In this document: one piece after another, positions 25,511-38,198 of the stretch
Layout of the letters: every line of letters starts with the position of its first letter
Position numbering within the stretch: position 1 is the stretch's first letter
Source: Epiperipatus broadwayi
Taxonomy: Eukaryota; Onychophora; Udeonychophora; Euonychophora; Peripatidae
Assembly (NCBI GenBank): GCA_028023455.1
Contig: JAQFVV010000032.1
Coordinates: 5,516,392 to 5,580,391, forward strand
Direction: 5' to 3'
Length of the DNA: 64,000 nt
The notes under the pieces: model-generated
What the model saw: only the letters and a program-made list of their open reading frames with translations
Told to the model about the DNA's origin: nothing
The model's database searches: none
Position numbers and translations under genes: made by a program

Positions 25511-26594
25511 TTAATCTTTTCATTGAAAATTTTTTTTTTAAATTTTCATTGGCCAAGTGAATTAAAGTTTTACAACTTTTTTGGTCAATTAACAAACTCA
25601 GCTGAAAAAATATATTCATCTTTTAATATTATATTCATTTTAGTTTCATTTGTAAAAAGTATATTAATAATTTGTCAGATTATGAAAGTAAACAAAAGTT
25701 TTTTCAAAAATAAATTTTTATTTATAATTATAAAAATGTTCACTAGGAGAAGACCTAAAAAAAAGTTTGTAACAAGTTAGAAAGTGCTGCAGACATCATT
25801 GATTTCTTTCTCAATTTACGTTAGTGTAAAAGTAAAGAATTTTTTACTAAAACTTACTATGTTCCTAACATAATTATAGTTTCAGCATATTTTACCAAAA
25901 TACATTATAATATGTAAATACATGCCAGAAAAATATTCTAAATTATTCATTTCTGTTTGCAAATGAAATAAAGAGTTTGGGGCAATAAAATTTGTTGATA
26001 TGTGTCAAAATTGTCTTTAGCACTGGCTTCTTTTTCAATTTACATTTGTAATTATAAATTTATTTAAATGCACATTGATTATGGAAATAATATTAATTAA
26101 GGCTGTAGCCTCAAGCACATGTGTATAAAATGTGATAGTAGGGACCTCTAAAGGTCTTAAAAGGTATACAATTTTTTTTACTAAAATCTTACTATTTTTC
26201 TAAAATGATTATATTTTCATCATATTTTATGAAAATAATTTATAATATGTACAAAAAATAATTAAAAAAAACATTCTATAACATTAATTTTTGTTTTCAA
26301 AGTCAAAACAGAAGTTGGAGCAGTGAAAATTATTGACAGATGCTCTTCTATTGGTTGAAATGTGAATCAACCAATCAGAATTTAGGAAAGCCTGCCTTCT
26401 CCCTTTGTTGTAGCTTCTCACATCAATATTATTGATTTTTTACTTGGAAAATAATTCTAGAGAGGGCAGCATCTTACAGTACATTTTAAGCTTTAAAATA
26501 AGTGTAAAAACATTACTGTAGCTCAAAAATTAGTCATGTTCGAGCAACTTGAAGCTGTGAATGTCCTGCCACAATCATTACTCAGAAGGGTTAA
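25511..26594 (-). mobile_element. piggyBac-like non-autonomous element, family A copy 1
   Basis: TTAA bounds the element at 25,511 and 26,591. Read on the minus strand, the 26,594 end begins TTAACCCTTCTGAGTAATG, and the other end is TTAATCTTTTCATTG on the plus strand. CCC-starting termini with TTAA target sites are the signature of the piggyBac superfamily. Body sequence matches copies at 28,878-29,424 and 52,323-53,031 over hundreds of bases, for example the CCAATCAAAAGTTT and TAATCTGACAAATTA blocks. A stretch is duplicated in tandem (25,790-26,035 and about 26,015-26,340), and about 26,040-26,150 is a piece of foldback family B. There is no transposase. Confidence 0.7.
26040..26155 (+). mobile_element. 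Single-arm fragment of foldback family B, inside element A
   Basis: TAATTATAAATTTATTTAAA, CACATTGATTA and GTAGGGACCTCTAAAGGTCT match, in inverse complement, the right-hand end of the large foldback at 54,545-54,675. It interrupts family A copy 1, which otherwise lines up with copies 2 and 3. Confidence 0.65.
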
Positions 26595-26619
26595 AAAAAA
26601 TTCTATACTAATACAAGTT

Positions 26620-27485
26620 ATGTAATTGAAACAAAAGAAACTATCTCCCACTGAGTTATGTAATATCAAAAACATGAAAGAGAGAATGGTATCACACTCT
26701 TTTTAAGACCTGCTGTTATATAAGTTTAATTTTTGATGTAGTTTTTAAATTATAGGGTGAATTTTATCTATTGTTTTAATTTATATATAGGTTAAATAAT
26801 ATGAAATCAACATTAATATATACAGAAGATGAAGAATGAGTCTATATTAGTTTTAACAAATGTAATAATAAATAAATATACTTTTTTTTAAATATTTGTA
26901 CTCAAAATGGAAATAATTGCCTTTGACTGAGTTATGTAATGTCAAAAACATGAAAGAGAGAATGATACCATTCTCTTTTTAATAATTTTTGTCATAATTT
27001 TGAAGTTATAGGGTAAATTTTGTCTATTAGTTATGTAACATCAAAAACATGAAATAAAAAAGATTTGAAATTATAGGGTAATTTTGGCTATTATTTTAAG
27101 TCCTATTCTTATATAAACTTGGTTTATGACATAGTTTTGAAATTATCAGGTGAATTTCATCTAGATAAAATTCATCCTGTTATTTCAAAACTATGTTTTA
27201 AACTAAACTTCTATATCAACAGGGTTTAAAGGGAGTGGTAACATTCTCTCTTTTATGTTTTGATATTACATAATTCAGTCGGAAATAGTTAATTCCATTT
27301 CAATTACAGACATGTAAGAAAAGTTATGAATATTTATTATTATGTTTATTAAAACTAATATTTTATCAAATATTTAGAAGATGTTAAAAGTAAGACTTAT
27401 TCATTATCTTCTGTATATATTCATTGTGACCAAAACAATAGACAAAATTCATCCTATAATTTCAAAACTATGTCAAAAACTAATA
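26620..27485. mobile_element. Foldback element, family H, centred near 27,162
   Basis: The inner arms are CATAGTTTTGAAATTATCAG on the left and the complement ending TTATTTCAAAACTATG on the right. Outward, GAGTTATGTAATGTCAAAAA, CATGAAAGAGAGAAT on the left mirrors ATTCTCTCTTTTATGTTTT, GATATTACATAATTC on the right. The left arm is duplicated (26,640 and 26,925). Further out, 26,740-26,880 mirrors 27,335-27,480. Related pieces occur at 29,425-29,620 and 44,085-44,205. No coding is seen. Confidence 0.65.
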
Positions 27486-28663
27486 TATTTATGCATTATT
27501 TTTCCATTAAGCTTTGCAGCCAATTTTTTTTATTTCTATAGATTCATGGGCTTCAAGTATTTGTTTGGAACATGTCAGCATTTACATATTATATTACAAA
27601 TTTAAAAAAATTGATATGAACATTCTGAATGGAATTTGGAATCAATTTATTAATTTCTTTAAACTTAATAACTGACACATATTTAGTAAAATAAAATTGA
27701 AAAAATGAACAAACATTGTCATAGTTTGTTTAAATTTCTTTTTGTCATTACCATTCTTTGTATATATTAATAGTGATTTCAGATTATTTGGTCTGTATAT
27801 AAATAAACACTGTAACAGCATGAATTGATTAACTTTGTATACAGCTTTAACTCATTCTCTAAACTGCTATTTTTAACTGTACCGTATGTAGCTATTTCTG
27901 ATGTTTTTTTTGTCTCACATGTTTACGTAAAATATATGATAAAATGATTATTACCTATCAGAAAGTAACAAATTTAACTTCATTTGATAGCTATTCTTGT
28001 TTACTACTGAAATAAATTTTAAATGTTCACATTTTGTTTCTGTAAATATTAAAAAAATGAGACCGTAATCAAAACAAAGAGACATTATATGCCATTGTTT
28101 CTGAAAGATTATTTTCAGTTTATAAAATCAACGAAATCTTCTTTGTTTCTGAATATTTTTAAAAACTTTAATGAACAATTATTTATTACTCTAATATCTA
28201 ACAAATTATGTTTTAAAAGTTTACATTTTTTAAATATTTATTGCAAAATTGTGATTATTCTTTTCCTCGTAAATATAAATAGATTTTTTATCCCATAGCA
28301 AGTCTCCAAATTTGCTTCAGGTCATATATACATTTGCTGCTAATATAATGCTATATTTTTGAAAATAAAGTATTTTAAGTCAAAATAAGTTATTAATAAT
28401 TTATATTTGTTGGTATCTAATAAATATAGTGTAAATTATTTTCAAAAAAATCTAAAACTGTAATAAATTCACAAATAAACATGTTTTTGCATCATTGGAA
28501 ATTTCAATGTCATAAAACACTGAACATTTTACAGCCTTGGCAACACATAGTAGTGTATCATGTCAGGGCAGGGCTTATGTCTATTGTTAGAGCAGGAATT
28601 TTGAATTTCATGGGGTTTTTTGCAGAAAGTTCAGACAAAAAATTTATTATAATAAAATATACC
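27486..28663. other. AT-rich interval, nothing recognised
   Basis: A+T-rich. The patch at 28,490-28,625 is more complex, but I recognise no family or coding frame. Confidence 0.5.
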
Positions 28664-28767
28664 ATTTTTTTCTCATGTGTCATAGCATCAGCCATGAAGT
28701 GAACCAGCTAACCTGGGACCACTGCTTGTAAAGCAGCTATTGCTGACCTCTTGATCAACCAATGCTT
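28664..28767 (-). mobile_element. tRNA-derived SINE, older copy
   Basis: On the minus strand it aligns along its length with the SINE at 38,199: both have AGCTGC...GCAG as anticodon-like stem, a CAGGTT/GGGTTCG B-box position and GGCYGATGCT at the 3' side of the acceptor-like stem. This copy has lost the A box and carries about six extra bases in the B-box region. A run of T on the plus strand (28,660-28,667) would be an A-rich tail. Confidence 0.6.
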
Positions 28768-28877
28768 GACTAAAATATACCATTTGACATGTATTTTCAG
28801 ATATAATACTTATGGAAAAATTCACCAGGAGTGAATTGGACAACAGACATTTCTCTGTCATTTGAAGTATAAGTGGG

Positions 28878-29424
28878 TTAATGTTGTTTTGCCAAATTTA
28901 TAATTATTTTATTGGAAAAATTGTACTGAAACTTTTTCATAACTAATAAACAAGTAATATTTAAATTTAAGCAAATAACAATGAATCCTTATAAAATGCT
29001 GATTGTTTGTTTCTTGTTCTCTCCACAAGAGAGCATTTGTCAAACATATGTTTTAGAATCTTTTTATTTTTTTCCCACAAAATATTTGTAAAATATTAAT
29101 TATTTTAGAAAAATAATTCAGATTTTAATAGAAAATATTTACAAAGAAATCAATGATATATGGCTATAATTCATAACTGAATGACAAACATATATTTTAT
29201 GTTTTACTGCTATAGATTATTTTTATCAATTATAAATAGAAATTTATTTTTTTAAAAAAACTTTAATAATCTGACAAATTATTAATTTGCATTTTGGAAA
29301 ATAAATTAAAACATAAAATTTTAAAAGATATATACTTTTACTATTACTTCTGTAATTAACCAATCAAAAGTTTGAAACTTTAATTCAATCTGCCAATAGA
29401 AATTTTGAAAATGGAAGGAGTTAA
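28878..29424 (+). mobile_element. piggyBac-like non-autonomous element, family A copy 2
   Basis: Right end ...GGAAGGAGTTAA at 29,424 equals TTAACTCCTTCC on the other strand. The body shares long blocks with 52,480-53,031: AAATCAATGATATATGGCT, TTATAAATAGAAATTTATTT and CCAATCAAAAGTTTGAAACT. The left end at the TTAA of 28,878 is uncertain because it does not begin CCC and the first part is deleted or diverged. Confidence 0.65.
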
Positions 29425-29620
29425 AACAATAGACAAAAAAATTATCCCATAATTTCAAACCCACCATCACCAACTAAGCTTATATAACAATAGGGCACAA
29501 AGAGAGAGTGACAACATTCTTTCTTTAGTGTTTTTTAATATTACATAACACAATATGTGGTATTCAGTTTTAATTACAGACATTTTTAAAAAATTCTGAT
29601 TATCTATTAATACAAGTTAT
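29425..29620. mobile_element. Single-arm copy of family H next to element A
   Basis: AACAATAGACAAA, CCATAATTTCAAAC, GAGAGAGTGACAACATTC, TAATATTACATAACA and ATACAAGTTATG occur in the same order as in the family H arms at 26.6-27.5 kb. It begins directly at the TTAA that ends family A copy 2. Confidence 0.6.
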
Positions 29621-32600
29621 GATAATGGTAAAACAGTATTCTAAAGCCATGAAAGTACCCTGTTTTTCTGAAAGAAATACTCAATAATTTTAAATGAATA
29701 TGAGATTGATTAAGTTCAATATGCTCTGGATGATTTTTTTTCAATAATTTTTATTTATTTATAGAGATGTAATAGTTTGTTGTTTTTTTTACAAGAAACT
29801 ACTCTAATTGGTTTGATATTTTTACATCAATATCAAGTTTAAGTATATTCTAAATTTTGTAAAAATTTTAGCATTGTGCTTAGAAAATATTTTATGTAAA
29901 ATTCTACTGATAAAAATTCAAACGAATAATGAATACATTTTCTATGCTTTCAGCAGAATCAAGAAAATTTTATTAAGAAAAATGAACATTTATGATAGTT
30001 TGAGACAAAAATGACTGTTGGCATATTGTAAAATTGATTTAAATTTTTTTTATGTGATCACATATGGTTTTTAAAGTCAGAAAATAATTGCTTAAGTGAT
30101 ATAAAACATATTAAATTTATGAATTTTTTTGTGTCTTGTTTGTTTGTTCTTTTTTTTTGAGATAGTGTATAATTGAAATCATGTATATTGATAGAATATA
30201 GTTTGCAGCTTTGCAGTAACAACAACAACAAAATAAAATTAATTGTAATAATAATTCCTAATATTATTTCAATATTATTCTTTCATTTTTTCAATTAATC
30301 TTTATTATATTGAATAATTATTTTAGAATAAATAGAAAAAGATTATTAAGGGTGTGTACATGTTTATAATTCATAGCAGCTAAGTATTAAAATCTCTACA
30401 ATCATTTTGGGAAAATAGCATCTGTCTTTAACTGTGCAGAATGTTATTATGTGGTCATTCGAAAGATACAGAATGTTTTTAAAAACTACTATATTCCTCT
30501 TAATGTGTTTTTACAATACTTTATAACAAGGTAAAATAGATAATAATAGAGAGATGAATGTAATTGTATATATTTGAAGAGATTTAAATTTATTTAAATT
30601 CAATATTAAATATTTAAATTATAGCAACTATTTTTTGGAGAGAGAGAGAGAGAGGGAAGGATGAGTCTCTATGATTGGTAGCACTCATATTATTGGCTAT
30701 ATAGCAGGTCTGCCTTATTTTTCTCTTTTGTTATTAATTGAAAGAAAACCCTTTAATTTTTCTTTGATGTCTTAAGGGCATTGATGAGTAGAGAAAATTC
30801 CTAATGTCCATTCTGTTTGTTCTTAACATTGCATCTGTTATTACTTTGTTATTATTCATACAATAAGTGAATATCAGTGAGATCTCAACCATACCCATCA
30901 TTCAAACCTGATAAGTTTATTTACTTTATATGCCTCATTTTAAAATCAACAAACACCGTCTATTTTCTTTTCTGTTACCTAGAAGTTCTTAATTGAAATA
31001 TTAGTTGGGTTCTTTTTTGAAAGCAGGATGAATGTGTGGCTGATTCCTTTTTTAAAAAATAAATATTTACAATCATAATACTAATAAAATTTTATTTTAA
31101 AAAATAAATATTAATAACTTTTTTTTTTCAGTTCTACCAGGTAGGGCAGTCTTAAGTAATCAACTGTTTTTTGATAGTACATAATAAATCCTCATCCTGT
31201 ATTCTATTATCTATATCTTCAAATTGTTTTTGAGCATAAGAATTTTATCAGTAAGATGTTTTGAATTTGGATTTATTTACGTTTCGACTTTTTGGGTCTA
31301 ATGCACTTTTTCTCCAGCAACCTTTTTTTTTTTTATTTTATTATCAAGTTACTCGCTCAAAATGTAAAAAAAAACATCTTAAGGTTTTTATTCTAAGGCC
31401 ATTTGAATTTCACAGTTAGGTGATCTGAAATTATCTCAGTATCTAATAAATGTTATTATCCTTAATTTTTAGTTGTAGATATTCAATTTCCTTGACCAGA
31501 ATTGTAATTTTGCCAACAAAAGACAACATGATCCCAGGTTATATAATATTTTTATGCTGCAAATCTATTTTTTCTTCCCCAGATTTGCCAAGGATAAAAA
31601 AATAAGAACACTAAATATATTGGTATTAAACTGATATTAAAACAATGTAATTCTCCTAATAAGTTGCTTAAATTCAAAACTTAAGAAAGTTTTGAATTTT
31701 GAATTAATCTGAAAACAACAAAAAAAATGAGAGAAAATGGATGCTGGAGAAAAATGTTTTATTTCCAAAACAACCAGATACACTAGATCTAGATCCAAAA
31801 TTTTTCATTAATGAAAATATAAGCTACAAACTAATTCAAACATATAGATATGACAGTATTGTAAAGGAATTTATTAAGAACTACCATTTGATGTCTATTG
31901 ATTACTCAAGATTACACTAGATGGCAGTTCTGGAGGATAAGTAGAAAATTATTCTGTACATTGGATGTTTATTTGATTTTAATGATAATAATATCACATT
32001 GTTTTGTGCAACTTAACCTACACAAATGTTTTAATATGTTTAATAAAAAAAATTATTTGATTACCTGAAAGGAAAAAACTTTATATTCAGTTTCAATGTT
32101 TAAAATGTTTCTATCTGCTGATGTGTTTTGAAAAGTTAATCAAACAATTTTGATTATTCTATACTAAAAAATGAAAGAAATAAAAAATATAAATATTAAT
32201 TATTATATCATTTATGCAATCTAAAATGAGCATGTGCTAAAATAATTTTTTTTAAAAAAAAGTGTTTTCATGATAATGAAGTTGAGAAATTAAAAAAAAA
32301 TATCATGGAATTTCTTTAAAAAAAATTGTTTTAAATGTGATATTAGATCCACTTTCATTCACTATAAAATTACAATATGACAAATGAAACATAAAACTTA
32401 ATAGAAATTTTAATGCCAAAATGCATAAAATAAAAAGTCATGATTGAATATATCATGATTTAAAAAGGAACTTATTTTTATGACATAAATATTATTTGCC
32501 AAAAATTTATCTTCATTAAATTTGCTGACTACTCTGGTAATATTTTTATTAATTCTAAATATACTTAAAAATCTTCATATAAAAGTAACTTATCTATATA

Positions 32601-32662
32601 CTTTGTTTATATTATATTTGTACTTCAAGATAAAAGACTATTTGCAGCTATCAGAAGAATAT
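29621..32662. other. AT-rich interval with no gene seen
   Basis: A+T-rich throughout, with an (AG)n run at 30,639-30,655 and the TTTCGACTTTTTGGGTCT motif at 31,283-31,300. No coding or RNA evidence. Confidence 0.5.
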
Positions 32663-33017
<355 letters not shown>

Positions 33018-33085
33018 TATGTACATATAGATGTGTTTGTTTAGATCATTGACTTAAGTATTTTATTTGATATGATTTATATATA

Positions 33086-34062
33086 CACCTGGGTCTCTTT
33101 TTACGCTGACTTATTTAACATGATTTTGAAGTTCACCGGAAGTCAAACTCCAATAATGCGCTATTACTTTAAATAATAAATTTCACGCACTTACATTGTA
33201 TTGAAAGTAATAATACATTATTGGAATTCGACTTTCATCTTAGTAATTTCAATATTTTCAGTGCTTTATAATAGTAAGATTTTATGCAATAATGAAATTA
33301 AAATCATAATTTCCACATTTTATGTATACACACATTAAATTTTACAAGATTATAATGTAAATTTGTTCAAACATTGTGTGTGTTAATTTTGCATTTTAAA
33401 TCACATTCTGTTTTTGCTTTTTAAAAAAGAATGTAATCAATTATTAATCATTTAGTGACTGCAAGTTTATTTTTAAAAGGTGAGTAATAGCAGTGAAATG
33501 AAATTTGATTTTTAAACAGAATTGAAAATTAAAGACAAAAATAAGAATTTAATTTTTAGTTGTTAGTTTTAATTAAATTTTCCCCAGCAGTGGTGAATAA
33601 ATGTCTTTTTATTATCGTAAGTCTAAGTTCATAAACAATTAATAAAATCATCGTCTCAAAGATTAATTACGTTGTCACCGGAAATCCATTGACACAACAT
33701 GAGTGTGAAGTTAGCACTAGTTGTATTTCCTCAGTTTGCAAATGAACATGTATAAAAAAATGTAAATTATGCATAAAAATATATTATTTTGAATAAAATT
33801 AAATATTATAGTTAAAAAAAGTTTGTCTTGTATCAATTTTTTTCAAATTTGAAATTTTTTATTAGTCATATTTTATTTCCTTATTTTTTTTTTGCGTGAA
33901 TTTTAAAGTAATTTTACATTGGTGCTTTGCTTTTACACGAATTTTGAAAAATCACAGACCGCATCCCCCCTTTTTCAATGTAAGTTACGTCTATTTTTGC
34001 GCGATTTTGTTTGTGTGTGTTTTCTGAGGAACCTATCTATTGCGTAAAATGAGACCCAGGTG
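33086..34062. mobile_element. TA-flanked TIR DNA transposon, non-autonomous (977 bp)
   Basis: The left end starts CACCTGGGTCTC and continues TTTTTACGC. The right end is its inverse complement (CACCTGGGTCTC then ATTTTACGC), giving 20 of 21 matching bases. TA flanks both ends (33,084-33,085 and 34,063-34,064), the target-site duplication typical of Tc1/mariner-like elements. The interior has more CpG than its surroundings and repeated ACCGGAA patches at 33,135 and 33,680. No open frame encodes a transposase. High TIR identity suggests a fairly recent insertion. Confidence 0.85.
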
Positions 34063-35019
34063 TATTTAATATTTATTAATCTGTATGTTTTATAAACCAA
34101 TGTTTTATCAGCCCAGAAGTCAAGAAATTGAATTTGCATCTTTCACCTTCAACTGAGAAATTTTGCAAATCTTTTTTTTTTAACTTTAAAATTCATGTAT
34201 CTTTTTTTTTTAATATTTTAATTTCTAAAAAAATTAAAGATGTCAGGATAATCAAAAAACCAGGAATTTTAAAATATGGAAAACTTCACAATGATAAGCA
34301 CTCATTGTCTTGTTGGCAGTCTTGAACTTTGCAATATTACTTCAAGAAAATATTACACATGATGAAAAACTTGATTTTTTGGAAAGCCTATAATTGTTTT
34401 TTCATAATTATTGAATTATAATTATTAGGAATCAAGAATATATACTATTACATATTTATTTTTTACAGAAATGTTTCATTTTTAAATATAAAATATTATA
34501 TTTTTCTGAGTAACATTGCTATGGTGTGTAAATATGATCTCAGAAAATTACATCACTAAGGCAGTCTGTTAAAAATATATATAAATATTGTAAAAATTAC
34601 TAAAAAAAACAGTAATCTTTTAAAGCATAAGTTGATAGATTTTCTAAATATTAATTATTATTTATTTATATTTTTAGTACAACCATCAAACAAAGAAAGT
34701 TTTGTTCATTTTGCAAATTGACTCTGCTCCTCCTGGCAATTGAATGACAAAACAATGCTTTGTTTTGATTAAAATCTAGTTTTTAAAATAGTTCTGAAAA
34801 TCAAATATGATTTTTTTAAAATTTATTTAATTGCTAAACAAAAATATCTATCAAATGAGGTCAAATTTATTATATTCTGATAAATAATAATGGTTTAATA
34901 TTAAAATGAGTGTTGAAAGCTTATAACAAGGGTGAATAAAAAAACTATCATAGTACAAGAAGGCTAATAAAGTTATGAAAAAACTTTATGCTCTCTATGA
35001 GAAATGAAGCTTATTGAAA
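34063..35019. other. AT-rich interval, nothing recognised
   Basis: A+T-rich, with poly-T runs near 34,170 and 34,202. No gene seen. Confidence 0.55.
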
Positions 35020-35029
35020 AAAATCCAAC

Positions 35030-35130
35030 TTTATTATTATTATCATAATCATTATTATTAGTTATCATCATCATCATCATCATCATCATTATTATTATTA
35101 TTATTATTGTTGTTGTTGTTGTTGTTATAA
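35030..35130. repeat. Compound trinucleotide microsatellite
   Basis: (TTA)n, (ATC)n, (ATT)n and (GTT)n run together; on the minus strand this is the 3' tail of the LINE. A smaller (TTA)n lies at 35,207-35,235. Confidence 0.9.
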
Positions 35131-35784
35131 AAAGTTCAATTACAGAATCAATATGAAAATTTTATTATATTCAACCTATCATCTCTGTCCTAAACTATGG
35201 ACAGGACATTATTATTATTATTGTTATTATTATAAAGTGAAAATTAATTAGTTTTTTGTTTAAACAATATTGATAATAGATTTTTTTTTATTAAGGAAAA
35301 TACACATACAATTATAATATAAATCTTGTTGGTATACATTTGTTTGGATTTGTTACACATATTATGACAATCATTAGTAAATAATTTTCCAAATTAAAAA
35401 ATATACCCATTTGATACATTAGTTATTATTATGACAAATTAATTTCATGATCAGAGCAAGAAGCTTATCATTCAAACTTAGTCTATAATTATTGTGTACT
35501 AGTTTTATATCAGAACAACTGGCTCTTCATTTAGTGACTTGGCCAGTGATCATTGTGCAGTCCATATTTTTATTGGCAGTGATCCTTTGTCATCCTCCAT
35601 CTAACTGAACCATTTTTAAATCTTGAATTAATTTTTAATTAGCATGCCTGAGGATAGGCTCTTCGTCCAGTAGCCTAAGCTGCCCCCAAGTGTTCCTGAA
35701 GAGCTTTTTTGGCATTAATAAGCAATCCTTAAACATAGTCATTCAAATAATTTTTTTACACACCTCCCATGGTTCTTTATTTGC

Positions 35785-36048
35785 TCACTCAAAAACAAAA
35801 TAATTTTTTGTTAACCACACGGCATGAAGCAGGAACATTCCCATTCTAATTGCAGCAAAGACATCACTCTTTATAGCATCCCTGATTTTTAAAATTTTCA
35901 TGTTAGCTGTCAGTACTCTGGTTATGATATTTTGTCTAGCAGGATTCAAAAATGGGCAAGCAATAAAAATATGTTCAATAGTTTCATCTGCCACTTTACA
36001 TAAGCTACATAGTGGTTCTATTTTTGAGAAATTTCTATGATTTACCAA
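35785..36048 (-). pseudogene. LINE ORF2 C-terminal fragment with CCHC motif
   Basis: An 87-codon open piece. Residues 14, 17, 26 and 31 are C, C, H and C (CSLCKVADETIEHIFIAC), the zinc-binding motif at the C-terminus of L1/Tx1-like and related LINEs, where H-I-F-I-x-C-P is a common form. The helix that follows (about residues 36-80) aligns loosely with the segment after the motif in the first LINE of this window. The upstream frame shift near 36,048 means the ATG is not the real start. It is a remnant without expected function. Confidence 0.75.
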
Positions 36049-36180
36049 AAAAATGATTCATTGGTAAGGCTTTCAAATTAAATTTTATGATGAAGTCAAT
36101 ATGTTTGGCTTCCAAGTAGTAAAATTTTAGTTTCCTGATTAGTAATTTGGTAGATTGCAGAAATGTTTCTAAATAAAGAA

Positions 36181-37382
36181 ATGAAATAAGGTACTAAACA
36201 TTAAAGGGGTATAAATTAAAGCAAAATAATAAATAACCAATATCTGTACAAAAAGTATTATAAATATAATGAATTAATGAATAATATGATATCCAATATA
36301 ATAAAAGCATAACATAAAATGAGTGAATAAGTATTCAATGTTAAATATAAAATGAATATAAAAAATAGAAGAGGATGCATAATTCAATATTAAGAATGAA
36401 TACAAAATAGTAAGCATGAATTCATATTCTCAGTAAAATACTGAAAAGTGGGTAGATGTTTTGCAATTTTTCACACACTATTAATTACTTATCTTTTTAT
36501 AATAATTGTTATATAGAGAATAAATTGAAGGAATGAAAGATAAAAAAAAATATTTGCTTTGTCTATCAAATTAAATCTAATTATTTTTGGCATTGAATTA
36601 CTAAAATGTTGACCAAATTTATAATTTTCAATTTGTAATGAGTGTAAATCTTTATGAAATATATTTCTGTTGTATGTATAATAGTTAAGAATTAAGTAAT
36701 CTTTATACTTGTGTCATTATCATCTTTTATTAGTTTTGTATATCACTTTTTGTTATAAAATATAATTTATTAAAATTAAGGTTTTCAATAACCTCTTTTA
36801 CCAGTTTTAAATAATGTAAATCTTGCATTGTGTTATAGATAAATATAATATTAATTGATAAACTTGTCATAAACATAGATAGATTGAAGAATAAAAGCCT
36901 TGTGTCATTCCTTTTTTTTATTTTCATCGTGCTTTGCTGCCCCGACTTCTATATATATATATATACTAAAACAAATACAGACTTTAGTTATTAAAGGGTT
37001 TGCTTTGATTCATAAGTTCTGTTTTCTTTTTTGATTTGAAGTCATCTCTAATAAACCTTAAAAAATCCAATAAGAAAGATAGAAGAATTAATTCATCCTC
37101 TTAATAAAGAATAGTTTTACGTATCTTTCTCTCAAAATAAACCAAGTATCAAATAACCTTTATTAACATCACTTTATAAAATCCTGGAAAATTATTTCTT
37201 AAAAAGATCATAGCTTTTTTATTATTTTTTCTTTTGTGATAATTTAAAAATATATAGACATATTTTTAATTTAAAGCGGCAAAATATTAAAGTAAAATAT
37301 TTTTTTGAATTTAAAATTTAGGATTATTACTGTTGGCAGTATTAGATATTTTATATTATATAGAAAGGAAAAAATCTTTATT
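36181..37382. other. AT-rich interval, nothing recognised
   Basis: 36,200-36,420 is a purine-leaning AT region with loosely repeated AATGAATA/AAAATG words, perhaps an old tandem repeat. No coding is evident. Confidence 0.5.
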
Positions 37383-37463
37383 GCTAGGGAAAATGCAAAT
37401 CGACAGGCTCGTCTCTGTAGAGACCGTACTTACAACCGTAATAGAATTTGTCGCCGACAATAA
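37383..37463 (+). pseudogene. CpG-dense basic peptide fragment, origin unknown
   Basis: One frame reads ARENANRQARLCRDRTYN followed by RNRICRRQ and stops. Seven CpGs lie within about 95 bp (37,399-37,483), far above the local background. Arginine-rich A-R-E-x-x-N-R-x-x-R repeats of this type are found in the N-terminal region of some Helitron and virus-like transposon proteins, but 26 codons are too few to be sure. It may simply be a small foreign fragment. Confidence 0.25.
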
Positions 37464-38198
37464 TAATTAAATAATGCAGTCGGATTGAATGACAGAAAAA
37501 AATAATTTTTTAGAACAGTCATTTTTTAAAAATAAAAAAATAAACATTGAGATAATAATAATAATATAAAGTATTTTAAATATGTATGTATATTAAGTTT
37601 TCTGCTCAAAAGCAGGTAAAATAACTAGGCAAAAGGGTGCTATAACTCAGCAATAACATTTGATCACTCATCCCTGCTGATAGTTTAATCTTGCCATTTT
37701 TATTAATATAATTTATTCTAATATCTTAGTGTTTAAATCTAAATTATAAATCTCAATGAACCCAAACATTATTAACAAATGTCTATTTATTTACAAATGT
37801 AATACATAAATATATTGCTACTACAATTTGTTCTACAATTGCAATCTTGCTGCCCCCCCCCCCATATTTGACAACATCCGTTTTAGTTTAATGTTTATTA
37901 TTAATCATTTATAAGGATAAAGATTATTACATTATTTTTAGCCCATATATAGAATCTTTAAACTAACTTAAAGATTAATAAGTTTGTTGTTTTTTAAGCC
38001 TTGCCACATGGTATCATTATTCCATTTTATCTCATTTTTCTTGCGTATTATTTTTTAAATGTAAATGCAAAATTTGGAAATAAATAAAGATACCTGGAAA
38101 AGGTGAAATCATCTTTTCTCGTATGTTTCAAAGATATATGATGTAATAGAAGTTTTAAGTATATCTAATAAATATTGTAAATTTTTTTTCCATGTGTT
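37464..38198. other. AT-rich interval with a poly-C run
   Basis: A run of about eleven C is at 37,853-37,863. No gene is seen. Confidence 0.55.

Larger units (their letters stand above)
35020..36180 (-). mobile_element. Decayed LINE 3' half with zinc-knuckle and microsatellite tail
   Basis: On the minus strand, from 36,180: a frame with AKHIDFIIKFNLKALPMNHF, then after a frameshift VNHRNFSKIEPLCSLCK and a C-x2-C-x8-H-x4-C motif, then a 3' UTR of about 650 bp ending in (AAC)n(AAT)n(ATG)n at 35,030-35,130. The layout matches the LINE at 1-2,820: zinc motif, similar UTR length and compound trinucleotide tail. It is 5'-truncated. Confidence 0.75.

Noticed and set aside
25493-25780. A 95-codon plus-strand frame with hydrophobic composition
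   Set aside because: It lies in the terminal part of non-autonomous element A, and the homologous region at 52.8-53.0 kb is not open in the same frame.
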